From positions 1 through 20,812 of IMG/VR virus record IMGVR_UViG_3300025127_000359: a DNA stretch of 20,812 bases, one strand, 5' to 3'. The translations under genes were made by a program, and so were the position numbers. Source of the stretch: a virus. Below, piece by piece: positions 1 through 8,242 of the stretch (position 1 is its first letter; each line of letters opens with the position of its first letter). The notes beneath the pieces were generated by a model that worked only from the letters and a program-made list of their open reading frames with translations, searched no databases and was not told the origin of the DNA.

Positions 1-63
1 CACCTTAACTAGCGGTTGCCAGTAAGTTTATTCAGTCACTCCCATGTTGCGTCCAACAAATAT
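1..63 (-). other. Leader of the next transcript (no gene seen)
   Basis: After the predicted start near 57, the minus strand has GTTGGACGCAAC, a short 4-bp dyad, and a five-codon ATG frame (45-28) ending in TAA. No longer ORF begins before the window edge. It is probably the 5' leader of a downstream early gene; in cyanophages, recombination genes often follow gp23 (established context, not seen here). Confidence 0.4.
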
Positions 64-91
64 ATTATAGCATAAAAAAAGAGGGTGTCAA
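64..91 (-). promoter_or_regulatory. Consensus sigma70 promoter nested in the gp23 terminator
   Basis: On the minus strand TTGACA (91-86), 16 nt of spacer and TATAAT (69-64) match the bacterial consensus exactly, with the extended -10 TG (72-71). The -35 box lies in the terminator loop and 3' arm; the spacer includes the T-run. Transcription would start near 57 and leave the window. This is the host-type (early) promoter form used by T4-like phages, not the late motif seen elsewhere here. Confidence 0.8.
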
Positions 92-99
92 GCACCCTC
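74..99 (-). terminator. Rho-independent terminator after gp23
   Basis: On the minus strand a perfect 7-bp stem (GAGGGTG with CACCCTC) encloses a 5-base loop (CTTGA), and seven T follow. It begins 21 nt past the gp23 stop, so it ends the gp22-gp23 transcript. Its loop and 3' arm also contain the -35 box of the promoter annotated separately. Confidence 0.85.
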
Positions 100-120
100 C
101 TAAAAAATATGTAATCCGAA

Positions 121-1497
121 TTACATGATGTTTGTAACTTGAACTCTTCTGTAGTACTTGTTAGCGTTAGCTGTAAGTGCTCCAGATCCCTGTGTAAGTC
201 CACCTGAGAATGGGTTTGATACCATACCGTAACGAGTCTTAAACCCGATTTTTGGTTGGAATGTGTTAGGGTTGATTGCTCTAACTTGCTGTAACGGAAC
301 GTATGGGCAGTAGAAAAGACCTGCATCGTAAGGAGATGTGCCTTTGTAACCTGCAACATAGAAGTGCTTATCAGCAACGTTAGCAGAGTAAGGATCAACG
401 TAAACCTTGATCTTACCGTTTAATGTTCCAACAAGAGTTGAAGATGTGTCATCAACACCAGCAAGAGCATTGTTACCAGCAAGTGCAGGTGCGTAATCTA
501 GAACGCCTGCCATACCGAGAGCAGATGCAACGTCTGCAGAGCAGATTAAGATGTTGCCCTTCCCGCGACGAGTTTGCTGACCGATTGCGTTAGCATCTCT
601 TTCGATCTGGAATAGAAGTCCTTTGAACTTCTCAACAGACCATCTTCCATTTGAGTCAACGTCAAGGTCGAAGATACCTGCAGTAGCAGTATTGTTCTGA
701 GCACCTTTAACAGCGTTAACATAGATTGTTCTAACAACTTCCCTGTTAATTTCAGCAAGGATTTCAGTTGAAAGAATGTTTGCTAACTCTTGCTCGGCAT
801 CAAGACCATGAATTGCTTTCAAGTCTTGAGCAAGCTCGATGCTGTACTCTGCCTTTAACGCACGAGATTTCGCTGTAACAGTTACTTTCTCGATACTGAA
901 TCCCATTTCACGGAATGCAGTTGAAGTAGCACTGTCGTCTAATGCTTCAGCAGTCGATGTAGACATACCTTGAGCATCACCTGTTAACTCGTAAGTTCCT
1001 GGTGAAGAATCGTTTAGAACGGATGGGTTGTTACCTTGAGCGTCGTTAGTTGCATCAGTTGCACCAGGATCGTATGCTCCAGGACCACCAGAGACACCTG
1101 CGTTTGGCTCGTCGAAGAATGCTTCGTCGTAACCAGATGCGTTTGGATCTCTTTCAGCACCGTAGTTAGTTCTCATCGCAAAGATAAGTCCTGTAGGACC
1201 TGTCATTGGTTGAACGCCTGCGATGTCATATGCGATCAACATAGGCATTGATCTTCTGATCAATGAAATTAGAACTGGGTCGAAACCTGCAACAGGACCT
1301 GTAGCGGTGCTGCCACCTGTATAACCAGTTGTTTGTAAAGTCTCATTAAGGATTTGTCCTTCTTCGACTTGTGCTTTCTCTTGGTTCTCTAAAAGTTGTG
1401 CGACTACGCCTCTCTTATGAGCATCTTCAATTTCTGGAAGTGCTTCGTGATTTAGAACGGGTGCCCACTTCTCTTGGAGTTGCTTAATGTTAGCCAT
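121..1497 (-). CDS. 23: Major capsid protein gp23
   Basis: Encodes 458 aa; T4 gp23 is 521 aa and most cyanophage copies are near this length. It builds the head shell. Core signatures: GPVAGFDPVLISLIRRSMPM and LIAYDIAGVQPMTGPTGLIF, then FREMGFSIEKVTVTAKSRAL, KAEYSIELAQDLKAIHGLDA, NREVVRTIYVNAVKGA, and near the end GLFYCPYVPLQQVRAINPNT and FQPKIGFKTRYGMVSNPFSG. The N-terminal 52 residues are helical and polar and are probably removed by gp21: ILNE (49-52) fits the L-x-E rule. Upstream has GGAAA 9 nt before ATG. The stop is followed after 21 nt by a hairpin terminator. Confidence 0.97.
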   Translation of the reverse strand: MANIKQLQEKWAPVLNHEALPEIEDAHKRGVVAQLLENQEKAQVEEGQILNETLQTTGYTGGSTATGPVAGFDPVLISLIRRSMPMLIAYDIAGVQPMTGPTGLIFAMRTNYGAERDPNASGYDEAFFDEPNAGVSGGPGAYDPGATDATNDAQGNNPSVLNDSSPGTYELTGDAQGMSTSTAEALDDSATSTAFREMGFSIEKVTVTAKSRALKAEYSIELAQDLKAIHGLDAEQELANILSTEILAEINREVVRTIYVNAVKGAQNNTATAGIFDLDVDSNGRWSVEKFKGLLFQIERDANAIGQQTRRGKGNILICSADVASALGMAGVLDYAPALAGNNALAGVDDTSSTLVGTLNGKIKVYVDPYSANVADKHFYVAGYKGTSPYDAGLFYCPYVPLQQVRAINPNTFQPKIGFKTRYGMVSNPFSGGLTQGSGALTANANKYYRRVQVTNIM

Positions 1498-1531
1498 TTA
1501 AGTTTCCTAAGTTTAGTAGTTTGTTAATTAA

Positions 1532-2563
1532 TTATTTGGACCAACGAGCGATTGCATCAACGTATTTCGACATTGTGCCACTTGCTGTTTCTTCCACAAG
1601 GGGTTCAGAACTTTCTTCTGTGGGTTCTGTCTTTGCTTCTGCAACGACTTCAGCCTTCTTAGTAAAGTATGATTCCTTGATGGTTTCGACTTTCTTGCGA
1701 TAGTCTTCCTCAGTTTCAAACTCAACACCCTCTGCAAGTTTGGTTAGCTTCTCCTTTTGGGTTTCTGCTAGTCCAGTTGCAATTTCGTTCACGATTTCCA
1801 TTTTGACAAACTCACCAATTCTCTTATTTAAAGATACGTTAGTGTCGATTTGCTCGTTGAGTTTAGCTTCCATATCATCTATTTCCCCTGCCATACCATC
1901 TAGCAGGTTGTACTTTTCTTCTGGAACGTTGAAGTTATGCTCCAAGAAAAGATCTTTGAGTCCGTTAAAGAACGACTCTGCCATCTCAGTCTTAATACCG
2001 TGCTCAATCTGGAGTGAATTTTCTTTCATCCATGACTCAGCAGCATAAGATAGGTAGTCGTCTACTTTTTCAGACAATTCTGTTTTGATCTTCTCTACTT
2101 CTTCAGTTAGAGTAGATTCAAATGCTTCTTGCAACGCTTTAGTTTCATCATTGACGCGAGCAGTTACTGCTGCCTCAAAGATAGTTGCTGCTTTCACTCG
2201 GAATTCTTCTGAGAGTTCCTCACCAGCGACAAGAGCGTCAACATCTTGACTAAAGTCGTACTTGGTTTCAGTGATTTCTTCTTCTGCTTCTGATTCATTT
2301 TCCTCCATTTTAGATGAAGCGGATGATGGTTTAGTAGATAAAGATTTAGAACCTTCGTGTTTTACTGCATTAGATGCAGATTTACCAGCGTTCTTAGTAC
2401 CTTTAGCTCCTTCTTCTGAATCAGTATTAACATCGATAACCTTTGATATTTGAGAACCAGATGTGTCAATAGGATCACCAGGTTTCGCATTCTTGGTTAC
2501 GGGGTTAGAGCCTTCGGTCACTTTTTCCATGTTATCTAACTCTTTAGTAGAGGTCTCAGACAT
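1532..2563 (-). CDS. 22: Major prohead scaffolding core protein gp22
   Basis: Encodes 343 aa; T4 gp22 is 269 aa. It fills the prohead and is broken down by gp21 before packaging. Residues about 1-95 are polar and probably disordered (Ser, Lys, Thr, Glu). From about 100 onward it is a long acidic helical stretch (LSEEFRVKAATIFEAAVTAR, EEVEKIKTELSEKVDDYLSY, EMAESFFNGLKDLFLEHNFN). LDGMAGEIDDMEAKLNEQID and VKMEIVNEIATGLAETQKEK follow, then SGTMSKYVDAIARWSK at the C-terminus, a usual cyanophage gp22 ending. Several L/I-x-E sequences could be gp21 cleavage sites. It precedes gp23 by 34 nt and should be co-transcribed. Confidence 0.93.
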   Translation of the reverse strand: MSETSTKELDNMEKVTEGSNPVTKNAKPGDPIDTSGSQISKVIDVNTDSEEGAKGTKNAGKSASNAVKHEGSKSLSTKPSSASSKMEENESEAEEEITETKYDFSQDVDALVAGEELSEEFRVKAATIFEAAVTARVNDETKALQEAFESTLTEEVEKIKTELSEKVDDYLSYAAESWMKENSLQIEHGIKTEMAESFFNGLKDLFLEHNFNVPEEKYNLLDGMAGEIDDMEAKLNEQIDTNVSLNKRIGEFVKMEIVNEIATGLAETQKEKLTKLAEGVEFETEEDYRKKVETIKESYFTKKAEVVAEAKTEPTEESSEPLVEETASGTMSKYVDAIARWSK

Positions 2564-2598
2564 TGTATTCTCCGTTATGCATTAGCGTTGTCTATGTT

Positions 2599-2605
2599 TA
2601 TTTAT
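2599..2605 (-). promoter_or_regulatory. Late promoter motif ATAAATA before gp22
   Basis: ATAAATA on the minus strand, ending 35 nt before the gp22 ATG (2563), just after the gp21 stop. No matching motif occurs in the 34-nt gap before gp23, so gp22 and gp23 likely share this promoter. Confidence 0.65.
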
Positions 2606-2608
2606 AAA

Positions 2609-3253
2609 TCATAAACTCTTAAGAAACTTCGCAAACGCGGAAATTTTGCGTTCTTGTAGATTTATAAGGGTTGCTTGATCTATTTCTGTTTTTATTTCGG
2701 CTACAGCTGCCTCTTTTAGGACTCCATTGTCCCAAACCCACTCCTTTCCTTCCATGATTCCATTAACAAATGCATCAGGTGCAGAAGGATCAGCGACTAT
2801 ATCAGCAGCAGTTGCTAACATAAAGTCGTCCATAACAACGTTACAGTTCTCTTCCTTGCGGATTGAACCCATGCCTCTAGATGAAACACCTAGTTTGACA
2901 CCCTCACCTAAGAGGTCTTTTGCAATTCTTCCCATAGGAGTGTCAAGTAACTTTGCCTTACCGATAAAGTTATTTCCATCTTCTTTGAGAGAAATTATTT
3001 TATGAGAAACACGATCTAAATTAATAGACGGACCATCAGGATGACCTAATTCTCCAAGAGCACGACCCTTGTCAATATAGTTCTCGCTGTATTTAGCAAC
3101 TTCTTTTTGTAAAGTTCTCAAAGGATACATTCTATTGTTGCGGTTTTTTAGTTCCGCTTGTAGAAAGATACCTTCGATAAAGTAATTCTTTTTGCCTTCT
3201 TTCTCTTCTTCGAGAAATTGGACGTTAGTAATTTCTTCAGCTATTAGTCTCAT
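2609..3253 (-). CDS. 21: Prohead maturation protease gp21
   Basis: Encodes 214 aa; T4 gp21 is 212 aa. This serine protease of the herpesvirus-type assemblin fold cleaves the scaffold and trims gp23 after Leu/Ile-x-Glu. Visible catalytic elements are H71 (ALGELGHPDGPS), S124/S125 (VKLGVSSRGMGS) and an acidic DIVADPSAPDAFV region (151-163). The N-terminal FIEGIFLQAELKNRNNRMYP is a strong family signature. The start lies 17 nt inside the previous gene, with GAGGA about 8 nt upstream. The C-terminal part (from about 178) is helical and probably removed or regulatory, as in other members (inference). Confidence 0.95.
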   Translation of the reverse strand: MRLIAEEITNVQFLEEEKEGKKNYFIEGIFLQAELKNRNNRMYPLRTLQKEVAKYSENYIDKGRALGELGHPDGPSINLDRVSHKIISLKEDGNNFIGKAKLLDTPMGRIAKDLLGEGVKLGVSSRGMGSIRKEENCNVVMDDFMLATAADIVADPSAPDAFVNGIMEGKEWVWDNGVLKEAAVAEIKTEIDQATLINLQERKISAFAKFLKSL

Positions 3254-3587
3254 CTGTTGGTTCCTCGGTTGGTTCTACAGAAGAAGGTGTTGCGTCAACA
3301 ACTGGTTCTTCTATTTCTGCTTTTGGTTCTTCGGGTGCAACAACGTTACCTTGAGTTGGTTCCATTGGTTTTTCAGTACCGTCAGGTAGCTTGTCTGTGA
3401 TTTCATCAGCAGCAGCTTGAGCAGTATCATCTAATTCAAAACCCATTTGTTTTGCAAATTCAACCTTTCTCTGCTGAATAGCATCATAAGATGCAGCAGC
3501 AAGAGCATCCTTTACGGAATCGACAGCTTTCGCTTTCTCGTCTCCGAAAATTTGATCTACTATTTTTTGTGCAATTTCGCTTGGCAT
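3237..3587 (-). CDS. Acidic prohead core protein, gp68-like position
   Basis: Encodes 116 aa. The first 60 residues are helical (EIAQKIVDQIFGDEKAKAVD, SVKDALAAASYDAIQQRKVE) and the remainder is Pro/Glu-rich and disordered (GTEKPMEPTQGN, EEPKAEIEEPVVDATPSSVE). In T4, the small core proteins gp67 and gp68 lie between gp20 and gp21 and help form the scaffold core, to be later removed by gp21. This gene takes that position, but the sequence does not by itself prove homology. Its last 17 nt overlap gp21, whose GAGGA ribosome site sits inside it. Confidence 0.7.
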   Translation of the reverse strand: MPSEIAQKIVDQIFGDEKAKAVDSVKDALAAASYDAIQQRKVEFAKQMGFELDDTAQAAADEITDKLPDGTEKPMEPTQGNVVAPEEPKAEIEEPVVDATPSSVEPTEEPTDETNS

Positions 3588-3606
3588 AGTAATAAGTCAC
3601 TAATAA

Positions 3607-3613
3607 TATTTAT
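3607..3613 (-). promoter_or_regulatory. Late promoter motif ATAAATA before the gp68-like gene
   Basis: ATAAATA on the minus strand ending 19 nt before the ATG at 3587, in the 29-nt gap after gp20. A second overlapping CTAAATA copy (3614-3620) lies partly in the gp20 stop region. Confidence 0.55.
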
Positions 3614-3616
3614 TAT

Positions 3617-5218
3617 TTAGAATTCTCCCCGCTTGGCATCCGCAGGTTCTACCTGTGGTGCTTCTTGTGGTTGTCCTTCTACCCCTTGTGGGGCTGCATT
3701 AGGATCCATAGAGGGATCCATCTCTGCTGCAGGATCAGGTATAACACCTGATTGCATTTCAGAGTCGATTTGTTTGTCAATTTCTTTGATCTCCTGTTCA
3801 GTTTGTTTCAACACTTGACGACGCATGTAGTCAACTGAGAAGTATTTACCAACATAAGGATCCATTACATTGACTTGATTCATTCTTTCGTTACGAATTT
3901 CAATCTCTTTTAATTCAGTAAAGTAATTATCTGCGATGAAATCGAATTGAATGTGCTCTTTATAATCATCATATTCCTCAATGGACATAACTCCTTTCAG
4001 AATAAGTTGAGTTTTTAAAAGATCCATGAATAATTCACTGAATCTCTTACGGAGACGTGCAATGAATTTCTGGAACTTAACTTCATCTCTAGTAATTTCA
4101 GCAGCACGACCTATGTTAAAGGTTGTTTCTGTTTCTAATCTAGATGATGGAACGTTCAGTGCTTTATATAGTTTCTTTTGGAAGTACTTGACATCTTCAA
4201 GTTCTCCAAGATTTTGTCCACCTGGTAACGTAGTGATCTCAGTTCCTCGTCCACCTTCTCGTCTGGGTAACCAGAAGTCTTCGAGCATTGACATGAATTT
4301 TTTGTCATCTTTAATCTCTCCAGTGTTTGCATCATACACCAATTTATTACGATACCTTCCCATAACTTCACGGAGATATTGTTCCGCTTTGTTCTTAGGA
4401 AGGTTACCTACATCGATGTAGAAAATTCTTCTTTCTGGTGCTCTTGATAATCTGTATATAACCAAACTATCTTCAATCATTCGTAGTTGATTAACTGCTT
4501 TGATTGCTTTATGAAGATGAGATAAAGTCATGTTCTTATTGAGATCCTGTATACCAGAATGACAATAAGTGATTGAATCAGATGCAATTTTCATGCCCTG
4601 ATTAGTTGAGTTCTTTAATCCTTTCGGATTGTATAAGAAATAATCTGCACTCTTTTGAGTTAGTTGAGTATTAAGATCAACACCACGAAGTTGTTCGGGA
4701 CGTTTCTGTTCATACTCAGTTACCTTACGGATCTTCCTAGGATCAATATATCTTAGTTCTGTGAGTCCTCCTTTCGGATTCTTCGGGTCGATTACCTTAT
4801 GGTAGAACAATCTTCCATCAACATACCACCTACGAAAAATTTCGTAAGAACGATTATCAAAATCAAGCAAACGAAGAATTGTATCGAATTCCTCTCTGAT
4901 TAATTTTTTAATCTTGTCTGATGCTTTTAGATTTGATAGTTCAACTTCGACAGGTACATTGTCAAAGTTACCACAAATTGTCTCGTTAACGATATCATCG
5001 ACTGCACTGTCACACTCTGGTTGTAAAACCATCTCTCTATATCGAGTGATAAGTTCATAATCATTGCGGACTGTCCCATCAAAATCAACCGAATAACCAT
5101 AGTACCCGCCTCCTACAATAGGTTGCGAGCCATCCATTGAATCCTTTTGAACAAAAGAAGGTCCCTTAGGAACCTTCTTAGCTCTGTCTAAGGAAAAACC
5201 GAAGAGCTGATTTGCCAT
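3617..5218 (-). CDS. 20: Portal protein gp20
   Basis: Encodes 533 aa; T4 gp20 is 524 aa. It forms the dodecameric ring at one head vertex, initiates prohead assembly on the scaffold, and is the docking site for the terminase and neck. Family segments include VRNDYELITRYREMVLQPEC, DSAVDDIVNETICGNFDNVP, YEIFRRWYVDGRLFYHKVID, YIDPRKIRKV and PERRIFYIDVGNLPKNKAEQ. FWLPRREGGRGTEITTLPGG and ETTFNIGRAAEITRDEVKFQ are also typical, and gp20 is the common cyanomyovirus marker gene. The C-terminus (residues about 495-533) is Pro/Asp/Gln-rich, a likely disordered tail. The leader lacks a good ribosome site. Confidence 0.97.
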   Translation of the reverse strand: MANQLFGFSLDRAKKVPKGPSFVQKDSMDGSQPIVGGGYYGYSVDFDGTVRNDYELITRYREMVLQPECDSAVDDIVNETICGNFDNVPVEVELSNLKASDKIKKLIREEFDTILRLLDFDNRSYEIFRRWYVDGRLFYHKVIDPKNPKGGLTELRYIDPRKIRKVTEYEQKRPEQLRGVDLNTQLTQKSADYFLYNPKGLKNSTNQGMKIASDSITYCHSGIQDLNKNMTLSHLHKAIKAVNQLRMIEDSLVIYRLSRAPERRIFYIDVGNLPKNKAEQYLREVMGRYRNKLVYDANTGEIKDDKKFMSMLEDFWLPRREGGRGTEITTLPGGQNLGELEDVKYFQKKLYKALNVPSSRLETETTFNIGRAAEITRDEVKFQKFIARLRKRFSELFMDLLKTQLILKGVMSIEEYDDYKEHIQFDFIADNYFTELKEIEIRNERMNQVNVMDPYVGKYFSVDYMRRQVLKQTEQEIKEIDKQIDSEMQSGVIPDPAAEMDPSMDPNAAPQGVEGQPQEAPQVEPADAKRGEF

Positions 5219-5248
5219 TATTTAAAGTTTAAATTATTGGTCCTGTTC

Positions 5249-5255
5249 TATTTAG
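5249..5255 (-). promoter_or_regulatory. Late promoter motif CTAAATA before gp20
   Basis: CTAAATA on the minus strand, ending 30 nt before the gp20 ATG (5218), in the 44-nt gap after gp19. No strong Shine-Dalgarno precedes this start. Confidence 0.62.
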
Positions 5256-5262
5256 TATAGCA

Positions 5263-5844
5263 CTATTCGCTTACTTTTGTTGGAGTCCAGTACTGAACTT
5301 GTAGCTCTACTGTAAACTCTTCAACAGCATCATTGCTTCCGTAATCTAAATCGATTGCTGCAATGTTACTTGGGAAAACGTTATAGAATCTATATGCTTT
5401 TAGCACTTTAGGTGCTTTGCCTGCTCTAATATCTCTAGATAATTGCTGAACTGTCATGTCTGCAAAATAACCAGTGCTATCGTCGCGGTCTCCTAGACCC
5501 CTAGCAACTGTAAAGTTTTCAGCATAACCTTGAATACTTGATGCCCATTTTTCAAATGCTGCTCTGAGTTTGAACTTACTGTCGTTCATAACAGTAATAG
5601 TCCAAGGTTCAAAGGTTCTATCACCTGCAATTTTAAGTGTTCTACCTCTAAATGGAACTTCAATAACACCAATCTGAGAAGAAGGAAGATTTGCTGCACG
5701 AACAGTAAACTTACCTAGTCTAACTAAGGATGCGTTGTTAATTATTCCAGAGGGGAAAGCGAGATCTACTTGAAATAGATTAGGACGTGCAAAGTCTGAG
5801 GCGACATTCGCTTTAAAATCGTCAATTCTTCCTCTTCTTGCCAT
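5263..5844 (-). CDS. 19: Tail tube protein gp19
   Basis: Encodes 193 aa; T4 gp19 is 163 aa. It stacks as hexameric rings to form the rigid inner tube through which DNA passes. Family-like segments are DFARPNLFQVDLAFPSGI near the start, VRAANLPSSQIGVIEVPFRG (68-87) with RTLKIAGDRTFEPWTITVMN, and FYNVFPSNIAAIDLDYGSND with EFTVELQVQYW near the end. The order and the beta-rich fold match sheath-tube neighbours. It has its own promoter motif and sits after a terminator, so it can be expressed at a level distinct from gp18. It ends 44 nt before gp20. Confidence 0.94.
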   Translation of the reverse strand: MARRGRIDDFKANVASDFARPNLFQVDLAFPSGIINNASLVRLGKFTVRAANLPSSQIGVIEVPFRGRTLKIAGDRTFEPWTITVMNDSKFKLRAAFEKWASSIQGYAENFTVARGLGDRDDSTGYFADMTVQQLSRDIRAGKAPKVLKAYRFYNVFPSNIAAIDLDYGSNDAVEEFTVELQVQYWTPTKVSE

Positions 5845-5871
5845 GGTTTTTAAAAATAACTCCGTCTTTTA

Positions 5872-5878
5872 TATTTAG
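5872..5878 (-). promoter_or_regulatory. Late promoter motif CTAAATA before gp19
   Basis: CTAAATA on the minus strand, ending 27 nt before the gp19 ATG (5844). It directly follows the gp18 terminator. Confidence 0.68.
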
Positions 5879-5885
5879 ATAAATG

Positions 5886-5919
5886 AAAAATTTCAGAGCC
5901 TCTTGCGGAGACTCTGAAA
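5886..5919 (-). terminator. Rho-independent terminator between gp18 and gp19
   Basis: On the minus strand an 8-bp perfect stem (TTTCAGAG pairs with CTCTGAAA) continues past one mismatch by four more pairs around a 3-base loop (GCA). A run of T follows. It lies 24 nt past the gp18 stop and 8-14 nt upstream of the gp19 late promoter motif, so gp18 and gp19 transcripts are separable. Confidence 0.78.
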
Positions 5920-5943
5920 CTCATTTGGATTGTTTAGTTGTAA

Positions 5944-8199
5944 TTAATTAGCGATCTCTGAGAATGCAACTCCAGTTCTGGTAGCAACAAAGGTTAGAGT
6001 GATAAAGTTAATTGTTCGTGTTGGTTTCACAAATATCTCTGCGAAAAATTCACCACGATCGATTGACTCAGCAGGGTTATTAGTTCCATCACACTTAACC
6101 AAGAAGTCGATTACACCTCTACGACCTTGAACGTCGCGGAGATATGGTTCAACAATGTTGACGAATAGACTTCTTTGTGCATCGTCGTTTTGCTCGAAGA
6201 GTTGTGATCTTGCAGCACCTGCAATAACTCTTTCGATTGTTAGGAATAGACGACGAATGTTGATTCTATCAAATGCGGATGACTGTGCTAATGCAGTCTT
6301 GTCACCGAACAATACCACACCTTGACCAGGGAATGATACGATTGGGTTAATCCTATTTGCGTATAGAGTGTCTCTCTGTGTCTTTGTAGGTGTGTATGCT
6401 AGTTTAATAGCATTTCTTAAGATACCTCGTTGGAAACCTGCTGGTGAGAACCATGGTTCAGCAACTTCAGTAGTCTGTAAGCAAAGACCTGCAACGTCAC
6501 CATTACAAGGGATGTAACGATAAACATCATTATACTTGTCGTAGATGTACTTGTATCCAGAATCAAATACTAAGTAAGAAGAACTAGGAAGTTTCTTGAA
6601 GAAAGAAACCATGTTAGTTGTAATTGTAGCAGCACTACTGATTCCAATTACGTTTCCTCTACGAGGTGAACAGAATACAATACAGTCTCTTCTCTCTTCA
6701 GCGATATTTACAAGAGTTGAAATCTTGGAAACAGCAGCTGCATCATCAGCACCAGAAGGACCTGCAAGTATAAAGTCGATTGTTTGTGACTCAGGATCTT
6801 CGATTAGTTCATATGCAGTTGTAATGTCTACTTGACCTACTGAATATGTTCCACCAGATAAACCATAATCAACACCACCACTTAATCTGTAGTAGTATGA
6901 TGAGTTGTTTACAGAACCTATAGTCTTGAATGTGCCAGGATAATCTGTAGTACCTGCACTAGAGCGTAGTAAGTTAAACTGTCTAGCAGCAGCTGTTTGA
7001 CCCCAGTTACCATCAGATGCTGATGAAGTTGCATTAAAGAATCCTGTCTCGTGCTCTGCCCAGTATATGTAAGCTGATTTTGCTTTTAATACGTTTGGAT
7101 AGTAGTTAGTCTCTCCAACAGATGTTTTTGCATCAGATGCTTTAGAAAGTCCAACAAATCTCTCAAGTAAAGCACCAGGTGTTCCACTGACTTTACCGTC
7201 AACATCAAGAACTAAAACGTGCATCTCGTCTCTATGTCCACCTTGTTGTGTAGCATATAGAGAAGTGCCAGGTCTAGGAGCAACGTTGATCCATTTTACG
7301 CCAGGTAGATACTCACGCTCTGAATACTCATCTCTTACTGAACTGACTGAAGCAGCAGTTGAGTTAGTATCTGAGATTGAATCAGAAGCAGCAAAGTCAA
7401 TGCTACCTTTGTTTAATCCGACATACACACGACGCTCAATACCAGCAGTTGAGATAACAGCAGTATTAGTTGTGCTTTGAGTCATTGTCTGACCGTCAGC
7501 AATAATACCTGTGATACCACCAGAAGGCATTCCGATTTCTATTTTCTTATTCTCTTCATCTACTGCGAGGACATTAACTGTTTGTGCTGATCCAGAGATG
7601 GAGATCGTTGCAGTTGAACCTGCAGTGATTGTTCCAACAAATGCATCAACTGTTAATACGATACTATACTTGAAGACTTTACCAGCAGCACCTGATGTTG
7701 CACTTACTGCTTCATCAGCCACATATTCGTGATCGTTACCAGATCCAGGTGCAGGAACGACCAAGATTTGATCAGGTCCAGCGTCTGTAGTGAATACAGC
7801 GATTGAGTTACCTTTAGTACCTGCTGTGCGAGAAACCCATTTGAATGAGTTACTTGCTGATTCGTAACTTGTTTCGTATTCTAATAAATTCTTGATTAAT
7901 GGTGGAGTTCCAGAATCTGTAGCGTTTTTTAGGGATGAAGATGTTACGCGAATTGCTTTTAAAGTTCCACCGTAAGACAAGAACTGAGCAGCTGAATACC
8001 AGTACTCGTAGTTATAATCGTTTGGTTTTCCAAAAACGTCTGCTAATTCTCTTTCTGAAGCGATGTCAACGATCTCTTCAACGGGTCCCAATTCAAACGG
8101 TGCTGCAAGAACACCAATGTTCGCACTCGCTACGGTTGTTACTGTAGTTAAATCTCTTTCTTGAAAAACTACACCAGGCGAGGATTGATTGACTGCCAT
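5944..8199 (-). CDS. 18: Contractile tail sheath protein gp18
   Basis: Encodes 751 aa; T4 gp18 is 659 aa. It polymerises around the tube and contracts on infection. The N-terminal core begins SSPGVVFQERDLTTVTTVAS and GPVEEIVDIASERELADVFG. The conserved C-terminal core is clear: ILRNAIKLAYTPTKTQRDTL, ANRINPIVSFPGQGVVLFGD, RRLFLTIERVIAGAARSQLF and the NINFITLTFVATRTG-like end. Residues about 155-255 form an added surface domain (VSATSGAAGKVFKYSIVLTV, FVGTITAGSTATISISGSAQ, TVNVLAVDEENKKIEIGMPS), which explains the extra length. It has a late promoter motif and a good ribosome site; a terminator follows the gene. High expression is expected, as each tail has over a hundred copies. Confidence 0.96.
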   Translation of the reverse strand: MAVNQSSPGVVFQERDLTTVTTVASANIGVLAAPFELGPVEEIVDIASERELADVFGKPNDYNYEYWYSAAQFLSYGGTLKAIRVTSSSLKNATDSGTPPLIKNLLEYETSYESASNSFKWVSRTAGTKGNSIAVFTTDAGPDQILVVPAPGSGNDHEYVADEAVSATSGAAGKVFKYSIVLTVDAFVGTITAGSTATISISGSAQTVNVLAVDEENKKIEIGMPSGGITGIIADGQTMTQSTTNTAVISTAGIERRVYVGLNKGSIDFAASDSISDTNSTAASVSSVRDEYSEREYLPGVKWINVAPRPGTSLYATQQGGHRDEMHVLVLDVDGKVSGTPGALLERFVGLSKASDAKTSVGETNYYPNVLKAKSAYIYWAEHETGFFNATSSASDGNWGQTAAARQFNLLRSSAGTTDYPGTFKTIGSVNNSSYYYRLSGGVDYGLSGGTYSVGQVDITTAYELIEDPESQTIDFILAGPSGADDAAAVSKISTLVNIAEERRDCIVFCSPRRGNVIGISSAATITTNMVSFFKKLPSSSYLVFDSGYKYIYDKYNDVYRYIPCNGDVAGLCLQTTEVAEPWFSPAGFQRGILRNAIKLAYTPTKTQRDTLYANRINPIVSFPGQGVVLFGDKTALAQSSAFDRINIRRLFLTIERVIAGAARSQLFEQNDDAQRSLFVNIVEPYLRDVQGRRGVIDFLVKCDGTNNPAESIDRGEFFAEIFVKPTRTINFITLTFVATRTGVAFSEIAN

Positions 8200-8242
8200 G
8201 TTTAATGTCTCCTAGTATGTGCCAGTATCGGTTGTCTAAGAT

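Noticed and set aside
28-45. Five-codon ATG frame after the early promoter
   Set aside because: Too short to support as a gene; could be a leader peptide but has no other evidence.
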